Positions 1 to 8,209 of a DNA stretch of 64,000 nt are shown one piece after another; positions within the stretch are counted from its first letter, which is position 1, and each line of letters opens with the position of its first letter. The notes under the pieces were generated by a model that did no database searches, was not told the origin of the DNA, and saw only the letters and a program-made list of their open reading frames with translations. Source of the stretch: JACMLD01 sp047602295 (GTDB taxonomy: Bacteria; Bacteroidota; Bacteroidia; Chitinophagales; Chitinophagaceae); assembly GCA_047602295.1 (NCBI GenBank), contig JASGHP010000001.1, positions 3,782,001 through 3,846,000 on the forward strand, given 5' to 3'. The translations under genes were made by a program, and so were the position numbers.

Positions 1-1
1 T

Positions 2-1210
2 ATTATTTCCGGCAGTTATCCAGCGTTGTTTCTTTCCGGTTTTAAGCCGGTTAAAGTATTGAAAGGAAATCTTAAGCTAACTGGCGGAAATACGTTGTTC
101 CGCAACGGCTTGGTGGTAATGCAGTTTATTATTTCGATTGTATTGCTGGCCGGCACTGCAGTTATTTATAATCAGCTTCAGTATATAAAACATAGAAACC
201 CGGGTTTTGTAAAAGAAAACCTTTTGTACATGCCAATGAGCGGTGAAATGTGGAACAAGCAGCAGGCATTAAAAACAGAACTGCTGTCTAACCCACTAAC
301 CAGCAATTATGCTATTGTTTCAGAATTGCCGGTTAATATAATGAGTGGCGACATTGATGTGAAGTGGGAAGGAAAAGATCCTAATTCGCAGGTAGTAATT
401 CCATCGCTGGCAGTAGACGAGCATTTTATTGATGTGTTTCAGATGAACATATTGAATGGACGCAATTTTGCTAAAACTTTAATAGCAGACTCAAACAATT
501 ATATAGTAAACGAAACGGCTGTTAAACTGATGGGCTTCACAGTTGCTAACGTTGTTGGCAAACCGCTTTCTTTTTATGGACGTAAGGGAATGATTATTGG
601 TGTGGTGAAAGATTTCAATTTCAAGCCTATTCAACAAGCTATTGAGCCGCTTGTTTTAAGAACCAATAATTGGGGCGGAACAGTTATAATAAGAGCAAAA
701 GGCGGGCAAACAGAAGCCACCATTAAAGCTTTGGCAGCTATCAGCCAGCAATTGATTCCTGCACGTCCGTTCTCATACAATTTCCTTGACCAGGACCTTG
801 CCAATCTTTATAAAGGTGAACAACAAATGGGCAGCATCTTTAACCTCTTTGCAATATTAGCCATATTTATTAGCTGCATGGGTTTGTATGGATTGTCTGC
901 GTTTATGGCGCAGCAAAGAACAAAAGAAATTGGCGTTCGCAAAGTATTGGGCGCATCTGTATTCAATATAGTTTACCTGCTGTCTACAGGTTTTACACGT
1001 TTAATATTAATTGCTACGGCTATTGCTATACCATTATCGTGGTTTGCCATTAATAGCTGGTTGCGGGGCTTTGCCTATCATGTAGAAATCAGTTGGCTGG
1101 TTTTTGCATTTGCTTCATTGGCTGCTTTGTTTATTGCATGGCTTACCGTAAGCTATGAATCTGTAAAAGCAGCAGTGAGCAACCCGGTAAAATCTTTGAG
1201 AACAGAATAA
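2..1210 (+). CDS. MacB/FtsX-type ABC permease P0, 5'-truncated by window edge
   Basis: The frame is open from base 2 without a plausible start. The visible 402 residues match the second half of the large permeases further right: a SGSYPALFLSGF stretch, the PVKVLKG loop, a membrane segment (VVMQFIISIVLLAGTAVIY), an extracytoplasmic domain of about 220 residues, the cytoplasmic segment TKEIGVRKVLGAS, and two more membrane helices. It ends NPVKSLRTE. The TTG at 26 is internal and is not a start. The protein is an integral inner-membrane component that would need a partner ATPase. It is separated from the main array by about 20 kb of unrelated genes, so it either belongs to another cluster lying to the left or is a dispersed copy. 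No frameshift is seen. Confidence 0.93.
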   Translation: MISGSYPALFLSGFKPVKVLKGNLKLTGGNTLFRNGLVVMQFIISIVLLAGTAVIYNQLQYIKHRNPGFVKENLLYMPMSGEMWNKQQALKTELLSNPLTSNYAIVSELPVNIMSGDIDVKWEGKDPNSQVVIPSLAVDEHFIDVFQMNILNGRNFAKTLIADSNNYIVNETAVKLMGFTVANVVGKPLSFYGRKGMIIGVVKDFNFKPIQQAIEPLVLRTNNWGGTVIIRAKGGQTEATIKALAAISQQLIPARPFSYNFLDQDLANLYKGEQQMGSIFNLFAILAIFISCMGLYGLSAFMAQQRTKEIGVRKVLGASVFNIVYLLSTGFTRLILIATAIAIPLSWFAINSWLRGFAYHVEISWLVFAFASLAALFIAWLTVSYESVKAAVSNPVKSLRTE

Positions 1211-1257
1211 ATGGAACAATATAAAAGCGAGTAAAAGAAAAACAAATCTTACAATTC

Positions 1258-1911
1258 ATGTACTTCAGCACTTATAAAAAAACAACCTTCTCGTTACTGC
1301 TATTATTTTTTAGTACCGTTTTATATGCGCAAAAAGCAACACCTTATAATCTTGCTGCTTTACTGCATGAAAACAAAATACAAACCATGCCTGGCAGGCA
1401 ACCGGTGCTATTGGCAGATGGTACACAAAAGAATGCAATTACTACAAATGGTCTAGCATGGATACCTGGCATTCAATTTTCTGAAGGAAGCATTGATGTT
1501 GATTTGCGTGGTAAAGATATTTTCCTGCACAGTTTTTTAGGCATTGCATTTCACGCAAAAGATTCCAGTCAGTATGAAGTAATTTACTTCAGGCCTTTTA
1601 ATTTCCGGCATGCAGATACATTGCGCAGAAAATGGTCTGTTCAGTATATGGTTATTCCGGATTATGACTATACTAAATTAAGAGCTGAGCATCCCTTAGT
1701 TTATGAAAATGCTGTTAAGCCTGTGCCCAAAGCAGATGAATGGTTTCATGCAAAAATTATAGTAAAAAATAATTCCGTTTCAGTTTTTGTCAATCAGTCT
1801 ACAGAGCCTTCTCTTGTAGTAAATAAAATAGGCAGCCTTACTACCGGCATGATTGGTTTATGGGATTCTGGCATTACAGGAGATTTTGCTAATCTTGAAA
1901 TCGGTCAATAA
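1258..1911 (+). CDS. Secreted protein, concanavalin-like fold suspected
   Basis: 217 residues beginning with a hydrophobic signal peptide (about 1-24, cleavage after LYAQ). The mature part has alternating beta-strand-like segments, including GSIDVDLRG, FLGIAFHAKDSSQYEVIYFRPFNF, WFHAKIIVKNNSVSVFVN and a closing GLWDSGITGDFANLEI. That pattern resembles the LamG/DUF1080-like jelly-roll modules often found in secreted Bacteroidota proteins, but no catalytic motif can be named. It starts 47 bases after P0 in the same direction and may be cotranscribed with it. The next gene converges on it with only 23 bases between stops. The fold assignment is inference; secretion is well supported. Confidence 0.85.
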   Translation: MYFSTYKKTTFSLLLLFFSTVLYAQKATPYNLAALLHENKIQTMPGRQPVLLADGTQKNAITTNGLAWIPGIQFSEGSIDVDLRGKDIFLHSFLGIAFHAKDSSQYEVIYFRPFNFRHADTLRRKWSVQYMVIPDYDYTKLRAEHPLVYENAVKPVPKADEWFHAKIIVKNNSVSVFVNQSTEPSLVVNKIGSLTTGMIGLWDSGITGDFANLEIGQ

Positions 1912-1934
1912 TATACTTTCGGCCTGCTATTATT

Positions 1935-2660
1935 TTATCTGTTGTTTATCACGGTTTTCGATCTTACTATAACAGGTGAACCTTCAGCGGCAAAAACAGA
2001 AGCTGGTGCCACATCATTCAGATAAGAAAATTGTCGTCCATACTGTGCTGAGAAATCACAGTTAATACTAAAACTATCTACGGGATAAATATTCCAGGAG
2101 GGATGGCTTACCTCGTATTCGTTACAAACATTATTAGCAGCTTTTGCATAACCGTAATAATGTTCAAAAATAAATTCTTCTTTACTGCCGGCTTTTATAG
2201 GGTTGGCAGCATTTACCAAATTTGCCGTAATATGGTTTTGTTGATTTTTCCATTTCCAGTAATAAGACCAATGAAGTTGATTATTACTATTTGAAAAATT
2301 AAATGCCATGCTTGTGCTTATGTATTTCTCCTGGTAGAAAGTATTGGCCACCCATGCAATGGCAAACCTTGGCACTATTTCGCTTATAAAAACAACTCCC
2401 CTGCGCAGCTCGCCAGTTGCCGTTTTCCTATGCACATAAAAACGGAGATTTACTTCCGGAAACCTTGCATGAAAAGGAATGCGATAACCTCTTAAACGAA
2501 CATCATCAAACAAAAAGCCAACAAGGCTTACATAACAATGGTCTTCAAAGAAATCAAGTTCTGTATGCGGAGGCAAATAAGGCTGCAATACATCTGGTGA
2601 CACTGCATAATTTGCCATCAACAGGTTCTTCCATGATGCAGTAAGAAATGCTTTAGTCAT
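1935..2660 (-). CDS. DUF2071 / YqjF-family protein
   Basis: 241 residues with the typical YqjF/DUF2071 opening: LLMANYAVSPDVLQPYLPPHTELD, then the CYVSLVGFLFDDVR strand and the FPEVNLRFYVHR segment. The family is cytoplasmic and its biochemical role is not established; the fold is related to acetoacetate decarboxylase-like proteins. Its ATG overlaps the stop of the upstream NADH dehydrogenase gene by one base (TAATG), so the two are very probably cotranscribed and translationally coupled. Length fits the family. There is no signal peptide and no membrane segment. Confidence 0.85.
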   Translation of the reverse strand: MTKAFLTASWKNLLMANYAVSPDVLQPYLPPHTELDFFEDHCYVSLVGFLFDDVRLRGYRIPFHARFPEVNLRFYVHRKTATGELRRGVVFISEIVPRFAIAWVANTFYQEKYISTSMAFNFSNSNNQLHWSYYWKWKNQQNHITANLVNAANPIKAGSKEEFIFEHYYGYAKAANNVCNEYEVSHPSWNIYPVDSFSINCDFSAQYGRQFSYLNDVAPASVFAAEGSPVIVRSKTVINNR

Positions 2661-3934
2661 TATTTTATCTGCTGTTTATTAGGATCTGCTCCTTTTATTA
2701 TCAGGCGCAAAGACTGGTCGCGGGTGAAATAGTTATATACCCAATTGCTAAAAACAAAAAACCTGTTCTTTACGCCAAGTATCAGCATCAGGTGAAGCAA
2801 CATCCATACAAGCCACGCGAAGAACCCACCAAAGTGCAATTTAGGTTTTGGCAAATCTACCACGGCCAGGTTTCTGCCTACAGTTGCCATGGAGCCTTTG
2901 TCGTAATACTCAAATTCAAACCGCAGTGCAGATTTGCTTTCTGTTCTTAAAAGGTTTTTCACCAGGGTATCTGCCTGTTGCAAAGCCACCTGTGCCACTT
3001 GCGGATGTCCTTTGGGGTATAAGGGCGTTTCCATATAAGCCACATCTCCAATCGCATAAATATTTTCTGTGCCTTGTACGCGGTTATGCCTGTCTGTTAT
3101 AATCCTGTTGCCACGTGCTACCAGCTCTGGTTTAATGCCTGTTGGCACATTACCTTTAATCCCTGCAGCCCAGATAACTGTTTTGGTAGAAATGGTATTT
3201 CCATTGGCCAGTGTAACAGTATTGCCATCATAATCCTTTACCACGGTGCCGGTTATTACTTCCACACCTAATTTTTCCAGGTATTTGCGTGATTGTTCAG
3301 AAGAAGCTTCTGTCATTGCTGCAAGCGTACGCGGAGAACCTTCCAGCAAATAAATTTTCATTTGCTTAAAATCAAGCTCAGGGTAATCTTTTGGCAACAC
3401 ATAAGAACGCATGTCTGCAATAGCACCGGAAACTTCTACACCAGTAGGGCCGCCACCCACTACTACCACTGTTAGAAAGCTTTCTTTAATAGCAGCATCG
3501 GTTGCAATAGATGCGTTTTCAAAATTTTGGATCAGGTGATTGCGTATCTGCAATGCTTCTAAAGTAGATTTCATGGCAAAGGCATTTTGTTGCAATTGCT
3601 GGTTGCCAAAGAAATTGGTGCCAGCACCTGTTGCTATTACCAATGCATCGTAATCCAATTCTCCATTATCTGTAACAATTTTGTTTTGTTCGGGCAATAC
3701 TTCCTTCAGTTCCCCCAAACGTATGCGCACATTACTGCTTTTGTGAAAAACCTTTCTCAATGGAAATGAAATATTGCTTGCATCAAGCCCGGCAGTTGCT
3801 ACCTGGTAAAACAATGGCTGAAACTGGTGATAATTAAACCTGTCGAGCAAAACCACTTCCATTCCTGGTTTGTTATTCAATTTTCTGGCTAACCTAAGCC
3901 CTCCAAAACCGCCTCCAACTATTACTACTTTCAT
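2660..3934 (-). CDS. ndh: Type II NADH:quinone oxidoreductase (NDH-2)
   Basis: 424 residues. The N-terminal FAD-binding loop is VGGGFGG (6-12), the acidic end of the second strand is LLDRFN, and a second dinucleotide-binding loop VVGGGPTGVE (about 158-167) binds NADH. The AIGDVA motif near residue 295 is the usual FAD contact. A hydrophobic C-terminal stretch (GGFFAWLVWMLLHLMLILGV) resembles the membrane-association region of NDH-2 enzymes. It would transfer electrons from NADH to quinone without pumping protons, on the inner face of the cytoplasmic membrane. It is the first gene of a two-gene unit with the DUF2071 gene. A perfect 32-bp palindrome lies 29 bases upstream of the start codon and could be its operator. 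Confidence 0.93.
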   Translation of the reverse strand: MKVVIVGGGFGGLRLARKLNNKPGMEVVLLDRFNYHQFQPLFYQVATAGLDASNISFPLRKVFHKSSNVRIRLGELKEVLPEQNKIVTDNGELDYDALVIATGAGTNFFGNQQLQQNAFAMKSTLEALQIRNHLIQNFENASIATDAAIKESFLTVVVVGGGPTGVEVSGAIADMRSYVLPKDYPELDFKQMKIYLLEGSPRTLAAMTEASSEQSRKYLEKLGVEVITGTVVKDYDGNTVTLANGNTISTKTVIWAAGIKGNVPTGIKPELVARGNRIITDRHNRVQGTENIYAIGDVAYMETPLYPKGHPQVAQVALQQADTLVKNLLRTESKSALRFEFEYYDKGSMATVGRNLAVVDLPKPKLHFGGFFAWLVWMLLHLMLILGVKNRFFVFSNWVYNYFTRDQSLRLIIKGADPNKQQIK

Positions 3935-3963
3935 AATGATTGAGTTTAAGACAATATAAACTT

Positions 3964-3995
3964 ACAATATTTTCAATAATTATTGAAAATATTGT
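3964..3995. promoter_or_regulatory. Perfect 32-bp palindrome upstream of ndh
   Basis: Sixteen-base arms (ACAATATTTTCAATAA and its exact reverse complement) meet with no spacer. It lies in the 142-bp gap between the TPR gene stop and the ndh start. A dyad operator or a hairpin is equally possible. As a terminator for the TPR gene it would be weak, because no U-run follows on the minus strand. Confidence 0.75.
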
Positions 3996-4076
3996 TTAAA
4001 ATAATCTTTTCCAGGTTTTCTCGTGCTTATAGTATCGGCCTAAGCATAGAGAATCAATCCAATATAGAAGGATAGC

Positions 4077-5336
4077 TTAGTAGCGCAACACCCCAGACCA
4101 ATTGTACAACAGGAATGCAAGCCCGTACACACCCATAATCATCAATGCCTGTGCCGGAAAAAGAATGCCGCATAAAAGAGAGAGAAGGCCCAGGAAAACA
4201 AGCCCAAGCGAAAACATGTTGCGTTTGTCGGTTGTTTTAAAGCGAAGTGGGTAATCAATTTCCCCTAAAGGAAGTGCAAGTGATAAACATACAAGCCCCG
4301 CTGCAAAGAAGCTTTCTTCATACACAGTACCACGGGCAAAATTAGAAAAGATGGCCACGCCCAGGATTACAAAGCCACTAAGCATGGCTGTTACAACAGT
4401 TATAGAAGACCATTTCTCTGTATTGGTGAGTGCGTATTTTCCATCCGGATGAAAAAGCAGGAAGAAATTGGCAATGGAGTTCATCGTCCAACTGCCTACC
4501 ACAAATAAAAGATAGACACCTACCACTACCCACATCAGCCAGGCTGTGCTATCGCTTTGTCCCAACAAAATAAGCAACGCCCTAAAAGCTACATACAAAA
4601 TAATAGGCATGGCTGTTTTCAACCGCTTGCCACGATTGTTTACCCAAAAAGAATATTGCAACAACCATTTATAAGGCGGTATTTTAGACTTGAGTGCTTC
4701 CTTAAGGCCACTTTGCGCATTGGTTAAATTAGGGTTTATCCTCAACGCCTCACGGAAATGATTAGCTGCTTCTTTGTGCCTACCGCGTTCCAATAAGTTC
4801 CAGCCAATGGTAGTATGAGTGAATTCACTATCCGGGTCCTGCGCCAATGCATCCTGCATAGTAGCGATGGCTTCATCCGTTTTCTTCAGTTTGTTTAATG
4901 CCATTGAGCGGGCATTAAGACAAGTGATATTTTCTGCTTCAATTGCCAAGCCTTCATTGGCTTTTTGCAGCGCTTCATCGAATTTCTTTTCGCCCAGCAA
5001 TACAAAAGAATACAAGCCGTAGTATTCGGCATGCCACGGATTTAATTGAATGGCTTTGATCAAATTGTCAATGGCCAGGAAAGCATTGTTTTGCTGGTAG
5101 TGACCAAATGCATGCAGGTAATAATAAAAGCTTTCTTCCGGATCGAGGCGTATAGCATTCTGTATTACTGTTATTCCTTCAGCAAACATTTTGCGATCGT
5201 AAAAGCAACGGGCCAGTAGAGACAATGCATAATCATTGTCGGGCTCCTGTTGCAGAAACTGTTTTATTTTAGTTTCTGCATCTTTAGAACGGCCTTGTTC
5301 CAGTAATAAATTTGCTTGTTGAAGGATAACGTCCAT
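4077..5336 (-). CDS. TPR protein with C-terminal membrane domain
   Basis: 419 residues. Residues 1-215 are tandem tetratricopeptide repeats (A-x3-Y/F and P-x-N/D spacing, e.g. AIRLDPEESFYYYLHAFGHY, ALAQDPDSEFTHTTIGWNLL, ALRINPNLTNAQSGLKEAL). Residues about 240-415 contain five or six hydrophobic helices (e.g. TAWLMWVVVGVYLLFVVGSW, LCGILFPAQALMIMGVYGLAFLLY). The TPR part should face the cytoplasm and act as a protein-binding scaffold; the partner is unknown. The neighbouring upstream gene also begins with TPRs and carries an AAA+ ATPase domain. The two are 103 bases apart in the same direction, so a joint role is plausible but unproven. Confidence 0.88.
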   Translation of the reverse strand: MDVILQQANLLLEQGRSKDAETKIKQFLQQEPDNDYALSLLARCFYDRKMFAEGITVIQNAIRLDPEESFYYYLHAFGHYQQNNAFLAIDNLIKAIQLNPWHAEYYGLYSFVLLGEKKFDEALQKANEGLAIEAENITCLNARSMALNKLKKTDEAIATMQDALAQDPDSEFTHTTIGWNLLERGRHKEAANHFREALRINPNLTNAQSGLKEALKSKIPPYKWLLQYSFWVNNRGKRLKTAMPIILYVAFRALLILLGQSDSTAWLMWVVVGVYLLFVVGSWTMNSIANFFLLFHPDGKYALTNTEKWSSITVVTAMLSGFVILGVAIFSNFARGTVYEESFFAAGLVCLSLALPLGEIDYPLRFKTTDKRNMFSLGLVFLGLLSLLCGILFPAQALMIMGVYGLAFLLYNWSGVLRY

Positions 5337-5350
5337 TGTTTGTAAAAGCT

Positions 5351-5431
5351 ACAAGTTTCAAGTTGCAAGCTGCAAGTGATAAGCAAAAACTTCAAAACTA
5401 CTGGCTTGTAGCTTGAAGCCAGCAACTTGCA
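5351..5431. repeat. Heptamer-period repeat, inverted pair
   Basis: 5351-5384 reads as units of seven (ACAAGTT, TCAAGTT, GCAAGCT, GCAAGTG). 5404-5431 carries the complementary sense (GCTTGTA, GCTTGAA, ACTTGCA), so the transcript could fold on itself. It fills the gap between the two TPR genes. Confidence 0.7.
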
Positions 5432-5439
5432 GTTTCTCT

Positions 5440-6753
5440 CTATTTCTTAATCTTCATGTATTTTAAAATGTCATCGTACAAGCCAGATTCGTTTGCGTAC
5501 AATGCATAGTTGCGTGCAGATGCAAACCATTCAGCTGTAGTAGGCCTATGTTGCTTTGCTGCTTTTAAAAGATCTTTTGTATTGATTGGTTGAATGCTGC
5601 CAGCTTCCATAGATGCCTGCAATTTTTCTTCCACAGCAATATCTACCAGCGCATTAATGTCTGCACCGGAATATTCTGGTATGGCCTGCGCTACTTTTTT
5701 GGTGTCTATCTCTCCCACTGGCTTTCCCGTCAATACATTTTTCAATATTTCTTCCCTGCTCTTTTCATCTGGTGGCTCCACAAAAATCACCCTATCAAAA
5801 CGGCCCGGTCTTCTGAAAGCTGCATCAACACTCCAGGGTGCATTGGTAGCTGCCAATATCAAAACACCATCATTGTTTGCGCCTACTCCATCCATTTCTG
5901 CCAAAAACTGGTTGATGACGTGACGCATAGCAGATTGTTTCAAATCGCTTCGGCTGGCACCCATGGCATCCACTTCATCAAAAAACAAAACACAAGGTGC
6001 ATGTAAGCGAGCCATTTCAAAAATCTCATGCAGGTTCTTTTCACTATTGCCAATCCACATATCCAAAATATCATGCAGGCCTATATTAATGAATTTGGCA
6101 TCTATTTCACCCGCAGCTGCTTTTGCAATAAAAGTTTTGCCGCAACCAGGAGGGCCATACAACAAAATGCCACCACCGGTTTTCTTACCAAAGGCTTTGT
6201 ATAGTTCAGGGTTTTTAAGCGGCTGAATAATCTTTAGGCTTATCTCATTTTTTACCCGCTGCATTCCTCCCACATCAGAAAACTTAATGGCAGGTTTCTC
6301 CATAAACAATGAGCTGCCGTCATCAAACAACTCTTCTCCCGGTTGCGTATTGCCGCTATGAGAAGGCATTCGCAGATAACCATCTATTTCCTCATCTTTG
6401 AAAGAAGGATTTACAGCCAGTACCCGCTGGTAAACAGCCGCAGCTTCCTGCAATGAATTTTCTTTGATAAGACATTTTACAAAACGAATACTGTCTTCCG
6501 GGTTTAATTGATTTTGCAATTGCTCGTAAATAATAATGGCCGCAGAGTATTTACCCGTATTAAAGTAACAATTGGCTAAGCCCATTTGTGCACGTGTATT
6601 GCCATAGCTTTTCTGCAATACTTCTGTAAAATGCACACTGGCTTCAGCATACATTTGTTCCTTCAGCATCAGTTCTGCCAATTGCAGGCGCAATGGCACA
6701 TTATCAGGAGAGAATGACAAAGCTTCTTCTAAATTTCTGATAGTATCATTCAT
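5440..6753 (-). CDS. TPR-AAA+ ATPase, Cdc48/VCP-like single domain
   Basis: 437 residues. Residues 1-120 are TPR-like helices. The AAA+ module follows: DVGGMQRVKNEI at about 160, Walker A GPPGCGKT (200-207), pore-loop region DMWIGNSEKN (231-240), Walker B VLFFDE (255-260), sensor-1 LAATNAP (about 300), arginine-finger region RRPGRFD (314-320) and a C-terminal lid with EYSGADINALVD. This is the Cdc48/proteasomal-ATPase type, which unfolds or remodels proteins; no protease domain is attached. The N-terminal TPRs probably select substrates or anchor it to the neighbouring TPR membrane protein (inference). It lies 103 bases upstream of that gene, on the same strand. Length and motifs are complete. 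Confidence 0.92.
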   Translation of the reverse strand: MNDTIRNLEEALSFSPDNVPLRLQLAELMLKEQMYAEASVHFTEVLQKSYGNTRAQMGLANCYFNTGKYSAAIIIYEQLQNQLNPEDSIRFVKCLIKENSLQEAAAVYQRVLAVNPSFKDEEIDGYLRMPSHSGNTQPGEELFDDGSSLFMEKPAIKFSDVGGMQRVKNEISLKIIQPLKNPELYKAFGKKTGGGILLYGPPGCGKTFIAKAAAGEIDAKFINIGLHDILDMWIGNSEKNLHEIFEMARLHAPCVLFFDEVDAMGASRSDLKQSAMRHVINQFLAEMDGVGANNDGVLILAATNAPWSVDAAFRRPGRFDRVIFVEPPDEKSREEILKNVLTGKPVGEIDTKKVAQAIPEYSGADINALVDIAVEEKLQASMEAGSIQPINTKDLLKAAKQHRPTTAEWFASARNYALYANESGLYDDILKYMKIKK

Positions 6754-6758
6754 CTTTG

Positions 6759-6843
6759 TAAGTCTTAAGTTGTAAGTATTAAGTGATAAGTACAGAGCCG
6801 CAAAGTCTAAATACTATATACTTCATACTAAATACTAAGTCTC
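6759..6843. repeat. Heptamer-period repeat, inverted pair, between serA and AAA+ gene
   Basis: 6759-6793 is built of TAAGTCT, TAAGTTG, TAAGTAT, TAAGTGA and TAAGTAC. 6809-6843 is built of AAATACT, ATATACT, TCATACT and AAATACT, roughly the complementary sense. The right block runs into the serA stop codon. Confidence 0.7.
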
Positions 6844-8084
6844 TAATAAAGCAACCTTACTTTAATAGTGTCTTTTAATCCCTTCAGCAATTCAAGCGCC
6901 TGGTTAGACAATTTCTTATCTATATCAAGCACCACATAACCCACTTCATCATTTGTTTTGAGGTACTGAGAGAGGATATTAATATGGTGCTGAGAAAGCG
7001 CTGTGTTAATAGCAGACAAAACACCGGGCACATTTTTATGTATATGCAGTATGCGGTGTGTTCCTTCAAGCGGTGGCAAGCTTAATGATGGAATGGTGTG
7101 AGAGCCTGTGCTGCTGCCCATTTCAAGATATTGAAACAGCTTGTTGCTTACATCTTCACCAATATTTGCCTGTGCCTCTTCTGTAGAACCGCCAATATGT
7201 GGGGTAAGAATTACATTGGGCAGGTTTTGCAAAGGTGTTTTAAATGTATCGCCATTTTTTTCTGGTTCCCATGGAAATACATCAATGGCGGCACCGGAAA
7301 GCTGTTCATCTTTTAATGCTTTGGCCAATGCATCCAGATCAACCACTTCTCCCCTTGCATAATTTATAAGAATGCTGCCCTTTTTAAAGTACTTGATATT
7401 GGTTTTGTTGATCAGGTTTTTTGTTTGGGCAGTTTCCGGCACGTGCAGGGTTACAATATCACTCTGGTTCAATAATTCTTTCAGGCTTTTTTTAGCTACG
7501 GCATTGCCCAGGGGCAGTTTTGTTACCGTATCGTAAAAAATAACTTTCATGCCCAGGCTTTCTGCAAGTACGCTTACCTGTGAGCCGATATTGCCATAAC
7601 CAATAATGCCCAATGTTTTTCCGCGAAGCTCATAACTGCCTTTGGCTTCTTTCTTCCAGATGCCCTGGTGAGCAGCGATGTTCTTATCTGGTATGCGACG
7701 AATAAGCATAATGGCAAGGCCGATAACAAGCTCGGCAACGCTACGGGTATTGCTGTAGGGTGCATTAAATACAACCACACCCTCTTGTCGTGCACTTTTC
7801 AGATCCACCTGGTTTACCCCTATGCAAAAGCAACCGATTGCCTGTAGCTTATGAGCTGCTTCAAGTATTTTTTTAGTAATCTGCGTTTTTGAACGAATGC
7901 CCAGCAGGTGAACATCTTTAATTTCTTTGATTAATTGTTCTTCTGATAAAGCACCTCCTAATTTTCTTACAGATGAGTAACCGGCGTCTTTAAAATGTTT
8001 TACTGCGCCATCGCTTATGTTCTCTAAAAAAAGGATGTTAATTTTCTCTTTTGGATAGCTGGTAGTCTTTTTTTCGGTAGCCAT
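6843..8084 (-). CDS. serA: D-3-phosphoglycerate dehydrogenase
   Basis: 413 residues from the ATG at 8084. An in-frame longer version starting at 8135 would add 17 residues not expected from the family, while MATEKK followed by KINILFLENI aligns with the normal SerA start. Motifs: NAD-binding GYGNIG (162-167), catalytic Arg in NYARGEV (R244), catalytic His in TPHIGGST (H296). A C-terminal ACT domain (about 340-413) normally binds serine for feedback inhibition. It catalyses the first step of serine synthesis from 3-phosphoglycerate in the cytoplasm. This is the short E. coli-type architecture without the extra intervening domain. It is divergent from the lipoprotein gene at 8210. Confidence 0.94.
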   Translation of the reverse strand: MATEKKTTSYPKEKINILFLENISDGAVKHFKDAGYSSVRKLGGALSEEQLIKEIKDVHLLGIRSKTQITKKILEAAHKLQAIGCFCIGVNQVDLKSARQEGVVVFNAPYSNTRSVAELVIGLAIMLIRRIPDKNIAAHQGIWKKEAKGSYELRGKTLGIIGYGNIGSQVSVLAESLGMKVIFYDTVTKLPLGNAVAKKSLKELLNQSDIVTLHVPETAQTKNLINKTNIKYFKKGSILINYARGEVVDLDALAKALKDEQLSGAAIDVFPWEPEKNGDTFKTPLQNLPNVILTPHIGGSTEEAQANIGEDVSNKLFQYLEMGSSTGSHTIPSLSLPPLEGTHRILHIHKNVPGVLSAINTALSQHHINILSQYLKTNDEVGYVVLDIDKKLSNQALELLKGLKDTIKVRLLY

Positions 8085-8173
8085 GTATCGTTGATTCTTA
8101 TTGAGCCGCAAATATCCTTTATTCACATCATACAATAAAAAACGGCTGTTAGCATTATTATAAAGTATAGCAT

Positions 8174-8181
8174 TATATTTG
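8174..8181 (+). promoter_or_regulatory. Candidate Bacteroidota -7 box
   Basis: TATATTTG fits TANNTTTG and lies 28 bases before the ATG of the beta-lactamase-like lipoprotein. No clean TTTG is visible at -33 (TGTTAG region only), so this is a moderate call. Confidence 0.45.
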
Positions 8182-8209
8182 CATGTATTAGTCTTTCAAC
8201 CATTTGAGC

